Assembly: GCA_949318235.1 (NCBI GenBank)
Contig: OX439136.1
Location: forward strand, 1,063,919 to 1,127,918
Reading direction: 5' to 3'
DNA from: Ecdyonurus torrentis
Lineage: Eukaryota > Arthropoda > Insecta > Ephemeroptera > Heptageniidae
DNA: 64,000 nt
In this document: positions 59,155 to 64,000 of the stretch, piece by piece
Layout of the letters: each line of letters starts with the position of its first letter
Position numbering within the stretch: position 1 is the first letter of the stretch
Made by a program: the position numbers and the translations under genes
Notes under the pieces: generated by a model
Databases searched by the model: none
Told to the model about the DNA's origin: nothing
Seen by the model: the letters and a program-made list of their open reading frames with translations, nothing else

Positions 59155-59460
59155 AAACCATAAATTTTAAGACTTGCAAAAAAAAAAAAAAGTGTAAAAA
59201 TAAAACTTATAATAAATAAAAAAACTCACATGTCAATATCTTCCTCATTATTTTCTTGATTTTCGATAAATTCTTGATGCATATGTTAAGTAAAACATTT
59301 TTAAGTACCCGTTCACTTCTTTATGATTCTGTAGCACACAAATAATACTAAATTTTAGTTACAGCACTTCAAAACCAATAACCTACCACAATATGCGCAC
59401 GCGTAACGCTTTCTTTAATAATATACACCTTGAATTATTTGCCAATCTTCTTTTAATTGT
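59155..59460 (-). repeat. Repeat family R1, second half, copy C
   Basis: Continues the R1 copy broken by the transposon. It has TTTTAAGACTTGCAAAA, the 53-nt exon, ACACAAATAATACTAAATTT and CAATATGCGCACGCGTAAC. Confidence 0.65.
59230..59282 (-). CDS. First coding exon of a repeat-borne gene, copy C
   Basis: ATG then MHQEFIENQENNEEDID plus two bases, ending at a GTGAGT donor. The length and frame equal those at 7878-7930 and 36987-37039, with an in-frame TAA two codons before the ATG as in copy B. The sequence differs from copy A at several codons, yet the acidic end and donor are kept. The rest of the gene is not identified. Confidence 0.45.
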
Positions 59461-59550
59461 AATTTTATATTAAATCACTCAATGTGTATTACTTAATTAA
59501 ACAGCTTTATGTAGTTCTGCACTGTCTGAAATAATTCATATAATATATTA

Positions 59551-59555
<5 letters not shown>

Positions 59556-59623
<68 letters not shown>
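59556..59623. repeat. (TA)n microsatellite
   Basis: About 68 bp of TA. Confidence 0.95.
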
Positions 59624-59626
<3 letters not shown>

Positions 59627-59639
59627 TACAAAAATTAAC

Positions 59640-60800
59640 TGAAATTTTGTTTTATTGGCAGTACTAACTACTAAGAATATTTATCTTAAAAACTAATAAA
59701 TCGATATGACAAATCCTGCAAGGTAACCAACTAGAATTTTAACATTTTTTAAGATACACAATCCTAATTTATGATTTATATAAGTGGTATACTTCTTTCT
59801 TCTTTTATTACACATTTTTAGTCAAATCTCTCAGCTCCTGATTCCTGACTAAATGACTAAAAATTATAAATAATGTTAACATTATAATTAGATTTTTAGT
59901 GTTAAAAATGCATAATATTGCATTTAGAGATAGGCCTATTTAAATAATTAAATTATTATTTTACTACTTTTCTAATTAACCTATTTATTAATTACAATAT
60001 TTAATTTTCAAACAATTTGATTTTATATTGAATTTTATCATCTTGTGTTGTTTTGTTCGCCCGCATAAACAATCATCACTTTCCGTCTATTTTGAATTAT
60101 AAAGTAAAAATTGTTTTTTTTTTGTTTTTTTTTTAGTTTATAATCACGCATTTTATTATTATTATTATTCCACATACAGCAAAGCCAATTACATGTGAAA
60201 TACATTCAAGTTACATGTTACTATATCGTTACCAATATTGACTTTAAGCCTTACAGAATGAAAGTGATATGAGGTTTATAGCGTTATTCACGTAATCGTC
60301 CCATTGCACTCGCTGGTGGGACTTTTTTACAAAAAACGTCATTAAATGTGAAATTTTATCTTCTACAACTCAATTTAATTTTGTATTTTTTGTAAAACAA
60401 TTTTAAATGCAACTAATTAAAACGTCCCGCGAAGTCGTGATTTTATGAAATTTTTTTCAACTCGTGAGTCAAATGTTGACTTTGAGCTTCTGTAGCGACG
60501 TTATTATTAAAGATAGATCTGAACATAATGCGAGTAAAAGCATCTTCAGATTGTCTATTTTATGATAGTGCAAAAAAATATTTGCTATGTACACTTGGTT
60601 GACGTAAAAAAGTGACGTTTGCGAATGTCCTACGCACGCCGTCCCTATAGCATTTAGAAGTGTGATTTTTTTAACAGCACTGGTATAAAATGCTTTCTAC
60701 CTACTGAAGTAAGTTTTGCTATTCTAACTTTAAAATTGAACTTTTAATTAAAGTATTTTAATAATCGGCAAAGTTTATACGAAAATGTGATCGATACAAT
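59640..60800. other. AT-rich DNA, no gene recognised
   Basis: No motif was recognised. A short (TTA)n run lies at 60150-60168. Confidence 0.35.
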
Positions 60801-60989
60801 ACTGCATCGATGAATGAGCAATATTGAGGCAAGAGGAGGGGAGGAAATAAAATAGTATAGGTGTAGTATGTATATCAAAGCTTCCTACACCTGGTTGCTC
60901 GCTCGCATCTCTTTGCCTCTCTTTCTATGCGTGTCTATTTTTTGATACAGATAGATAAATAAAGTACATGCACTGCCCGATATTATGTA

Positions 60990-61040
60990 ATGCTCTCACT
61001 CTCTCTCTCTATCTTTTTATCTCTCTCTCTCTCTCTCTCT
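60990..61040. repeat. (CT)n microsatellite
   Basis: CTCT runs with ATCTTTTTAT interruption. Confidence 0.9.
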
Positions 61041-61333
61041 GTATATTTGTATTCTTTCTTTTATACGGCTTCTCAAAGTCACATTCACCCGCATATTGTC
61101 TTTATTTGTCGTGCTTTCTTCGTTCTAGTTCAAATAAACAATAAAAATTCCATAAAAATATAAAATAAAATGTAAAAATTTTTTTTTTTTAAACTTTTTT
61201 ATTTCTAATCATTTTTAAATAATCGAGCTATGATCCAAGATTCTGTGCTAGTTGTGTATTTAAAAAAATAATAAAAAAAAAGTACCTTGATTGATTTTTT
61301 TAATATTATTTTATTGTTCTATCATTGATAAAA

Positions 61334-61505
61334 TACAGTCAACCGGGATGAAATTGAAAGTGCGGGGTAAAATTGAAAACCAATCACAGACCCGCTGTCA
61401 AAGTGCTCTGCCATGTGTCCAGCCAGTTAGAGAAAAGTGAAAACTTGCACATGATTGGAGTTTACATTTCACCCCACACTTGCAATTTAACCCAGGTTGA
61501 CTGTA
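61334..61505. mobile_element. 168-bp Tc1/mariner-type MITE with TA duplication
   Basis: 61336-61503 has ends CAGTCAACCgGGaTgAAATT and the near-exact inverse, with TA on both sides (61334-61335 and 61504-61505). The two ends also share a GTGyGGGGT block. It has no coding capacity. Confidence 0.8.
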
Positions 61506-61724
61506 ACAAAGTTTTTCTTACTAGTATTTTATTATTAATTAATAATTGAATAAGCGAGATAACTTTTTATATTACGCAATCTCACATATTAAGAAACTAA
61601 TTACATTCGTATTTAATAGTAAAAAAAAAATAATTATAAAATAATAATAAAAACAAATGAAAAAAAGCCGAATGATTTTTCGAATTGGATTTTTTTTAAA
61701 CGAAATGAGTATGTTATTTTTATG

Positions 61725-62075
61725 GTTAAAGCCATAGACCACATAAAACAACATATGATTTTTAATGAATAAACACGAAATGGGATCTTCAAAACTGATA
61801 ACAATTTTTACCAGAATGTTAATATAGCCCCACGAGAGAGCATGAAATAACTGTAAAGTATGCAAATTGCGTAAAAATTCTTGTTTATGACGTCAGTAAC
61901 ATGTAAAAATTAGTATGAAAATGTTGTGCGGGTTGCATAAATTGAATTTTCTGATCACTGCTACGGGGCTTAAATTAGTTTTTGAGACAAATTAATGTTA
62001 TTTATTTAAATCCCATCAAGTGTTTTGTTATATAAATACTTATGTTTTTCTCTGGTCTATTCCTTTAAATATGAT
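61725..62075 (+). repeat. Dispersed repeat family R2, copy inside the 3.2-kb element
   Basis: AACACGAAATGGGATCTTCA, CCACGAGAGAGCATGAAA, TGTTGTGCGGGTTGCATAAA and CCCATCAAGTGTTTTGTTAT, in the order of 13725-14020. A minus-strand frame of 97 codons here lies across the repeat and is not a gene. Confidence 0.65.
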
Positions 62076-62378
62076 TGTAAAATTATGAAATTTCCCGGAC
62101 AAAAGTATAAATTGTCAATACATTTCATTTTATGTAATATCATTTTTTTCACGTAGATGGTGACCGATATAGAGCGGAAATAAGTCAATAGAGAATCTTT
62201 ATTTTCACCACAATTCCATCACTACATTATTTATATCGAACAAAACCAATACTATATAAAATAAATTTAAATTTATTTTAAAAAAATGTTAATAATAACA
62301 TCTGTTAATAATGAAAAAAATTCCAAATTAATTTAATCCACCAATAAAAATTATAGCATTAGTTTTGTTCAATATAAA

Positions 62379-63460
62379 TACAGTAAAACCTCGATATAAC
62401 GAACATCAAATGACCTCGGGAATTGTCATTTTGTTATAACGAAATTCGCTATGACGAAACTGTATACAAAAATGCCGTAAATACATGTATAATTTATAAA
62501 AGACGTTAAATTTACGTCAAAAGTTGATATTTGCTCAACTTAAGTATACTAAAATTATTATTTCATAGACTGTTTGAAAAAAAGACACGCGCTACAATAA
62601 AAAAACATACATAAAAAATTCAGTACTAGAAAATTATCACGCGGTGGAAAAAAATAGTGCGCGCCTGTAAAGTATGCAGTAAAGAAGAAAAAATGTAAAA
62701 ATATTATTTAAAGAAAAAAACGTGGAAATTAAACACTTGCAGAGATGAAACTCCTCAAAAATAGGAGAAACAAACAGCTAGCCTGATCTTTTCACTGGGC
62801 TTTTTTTTTTTTTTTTTTTTTTCTTTTTTTTCGTGTTTCTGTAACGCGCAATCAATTTATTGCACTTAATATAGACGTAAATTTTATGTGAAATGAAAGA
62901 AAAAAAGAAGTTGACTTTTAATTGAAATGAATTGTTGCTAAATTTATTTGTTTACGCTGATAGCAATTTTAACATCAGAGAGAAAAATTATCAATAAAAA
63001 ATACTTATAGATATTTTATGCAAAATTGTGCAATACAGTATTGGAAATTGTTTATATTTTATAAAAACATTGAAACATTTTGCATACATTTTTTGAATGC
63101 TTAACATTTAATGCACACATCACAGCAATTCACGTAATTTTATATAATTATACTCGATCGAGATGGCCACCAACTTTTTTCATTTTTTTAAGATTTTTTA
63201 TTTATCGCTAGTATTCCGGACATTTTTAAAGTATGAAAGTGCGCGATAAATCGACGAAAGCTTTGATTTATTACTTATTTCAGGCTATTTATGGCTGCAA
63301 TTTTAAAAATTTTTTACTTTGCTAAAATGAAATTTTGTTATAATGGGATTTCCCGATGCTTTTATTTTACATGCAAATTTCGGCGCGACCGGTGAAATTA
63401 CTTTGCTATAATGACATTTTGCTACATCCAAAGTCACTATATTATCGAGGTTTTACTATT
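62379..63460. mobile_element. Pogo/Tigger-like MITE, about 1.08 kb
   Basis: Left end CAGTAAAACCTCGATATAAC preceded by TA. The right end near 63458 is the inverse of AGTAAAACCTCGATA, with a likely change in the last base. Further inside, both ends carry GTTATAACGAA / GCTATAATGAC words. Such CAGTAAAACCTCG ends are typical of pogo-group Tc1/mariner elements. No transposase frame survives. Confidence 0.7.
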
Positions 63461-64000
63461 GCATTTCTTTTTAAAATCTTTTGCTTTTATTAAGATGTTT
63501 TTAAATATATATGTCTAAAAGATTTTTACGTGTTAATAATTCTCTTGTGAATAAAATTAAGCTTTAGAAGGAAAAAAAATTTAATTAGCTTTTTGAAACA
63601 ATTTTATTGCAGCTTATTTTAATTGTACATACACACGATTGTGATAATTTAGTTACCAATTCATAAACTGGTGGCAAAATTCCTATGCTTTTCTAATGAG
63701 AAAAACATGCGCTAAAATTAAAGGGTAAAAAAAATTATATTATCAGTATCACAATTATGTGTACAAAATTTTTTTAAAGTCTTTTATGGTTTTAATACAG
63801 CGGCAAAAACAATATCGGTCTGTAGTTTGTACATGCACCTGTCACACCATCAAAAAAAAAAGAAGAAATAATAATAATAATAATAATAGAATGAGGCAGC
63901 GAGAGGCGAGCGAGCAGCCAGGTAGGAAGCCTTGAGTGTTATACACTGCACCTATACTATTTTAACTCTCGCCTGCTCAATACTACTCATTCATCGATGC

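Larger units (their letters stand above)
60804..64000. mobile_element. 3.2-kb element with long inverted ends (right end at window edge)
   Basis: 60804-60935 begins GCATCGATGAATGAGCAATA and continues through AATAGTATAGGTG, GCTTCCTAC and GGTTGCTCGCTCGC. The inverse of the last 120 bases of the window (63880-64000) follows the same order with scattered differences. No transposase was found inside. The interior holds CT runs (60990-61040), an R2 copy and two TA-flanked MITEs. The window stops at the first bases of the terminal repeat, so flanks and any target duplication on the right cannot be read. Confidence 0.65.

Overview
This is AT-rich, repeat-dense nuclear DNA, most likely from an invertebrate animal. 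The evidence is GT-AG introns, AATAAA polyadenylation signals, very long (TA)n, (CATA)n, (AAAT)n and (CT)n microsatellites, hAT-, mariner- and CACTA-like DNA transposons, and a dead LINE reverse transcriptase. The species cannot be named from the sequence. No ordinary host gene is convincingly present.

Layout. 1-9.7 kb: AT-rich DNA with a foldback element rich in CT/GA (2235-3078) and dispersed repeats. 9.7-13.4 kb: a hexanucleotide array and two tandem families (about 82 bp and about 125 bp). 13.4-26.1 kb: mostly anonymous AT-rich DNA with a small MITE (18406), a long (AAAT)n array (19.2-19.6 kb) and a hAT-like left end (23151). 26.1-30 kb: an inverted pair of 33-bp minisatellites with (TA)n arrays, a foldback MITE and a 913-bp mariner-type MITE. 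30.5-33.3 kb: a GC-richer island and a degenerate LINE. 33.4-45.2 kb: palindromes (one carrying a tRNA 3' half), many (TA)n blocks, a hAT MITE filled with ATCCGGAT palindromes and a second CT/GA foldback element. 45.5-46.2 kb: a hAT MITE with an 8-bp target duplication.

The centrepiece is 46688-58399, an 11.7-kb DNA transposon with perfect 25-bp terminal inverted repeats, inserted into a (CATA)n microsatellite. It carries two divergent genes. The minus-strand gene (47906-50927) encodes a CACTA/Tnp2-like DDE transposase, broken by two in-frame stops. The plus-strand gene (51637-57937) has six exons whose splice phases all agree. It encodes a roughly 560-residue protein with an N-terminal domain, a coiled coil and a C-terminal BEN domain, an order like that of vertebrate BEND5. 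A 16-A run breaks its frame by one base. Its first intron (3.4 kb) holds a large inverted satellite of 132-137-bp units. The left end of the transposon has AAAGAG-centred subterminal repeats. By analogy with plant CACTA elements (TnpD transposase plus TnpA subterminal-repeat binder), the BEN protein may be the accessory DNA-binding partner; this is inference.

The transposon itself sits inside a dispersed family (copies near 5.6-8.1 kb, 35.1-37.2 kb and 45.2-59.5 kb) that carries a conserved 53-nt minus-strand exon ending in a splice donor. The last 3.2 kb (60804-64000) is bounded by long inverted repeats and contains two nested Tc1/mariner/pogo-type MITEs.
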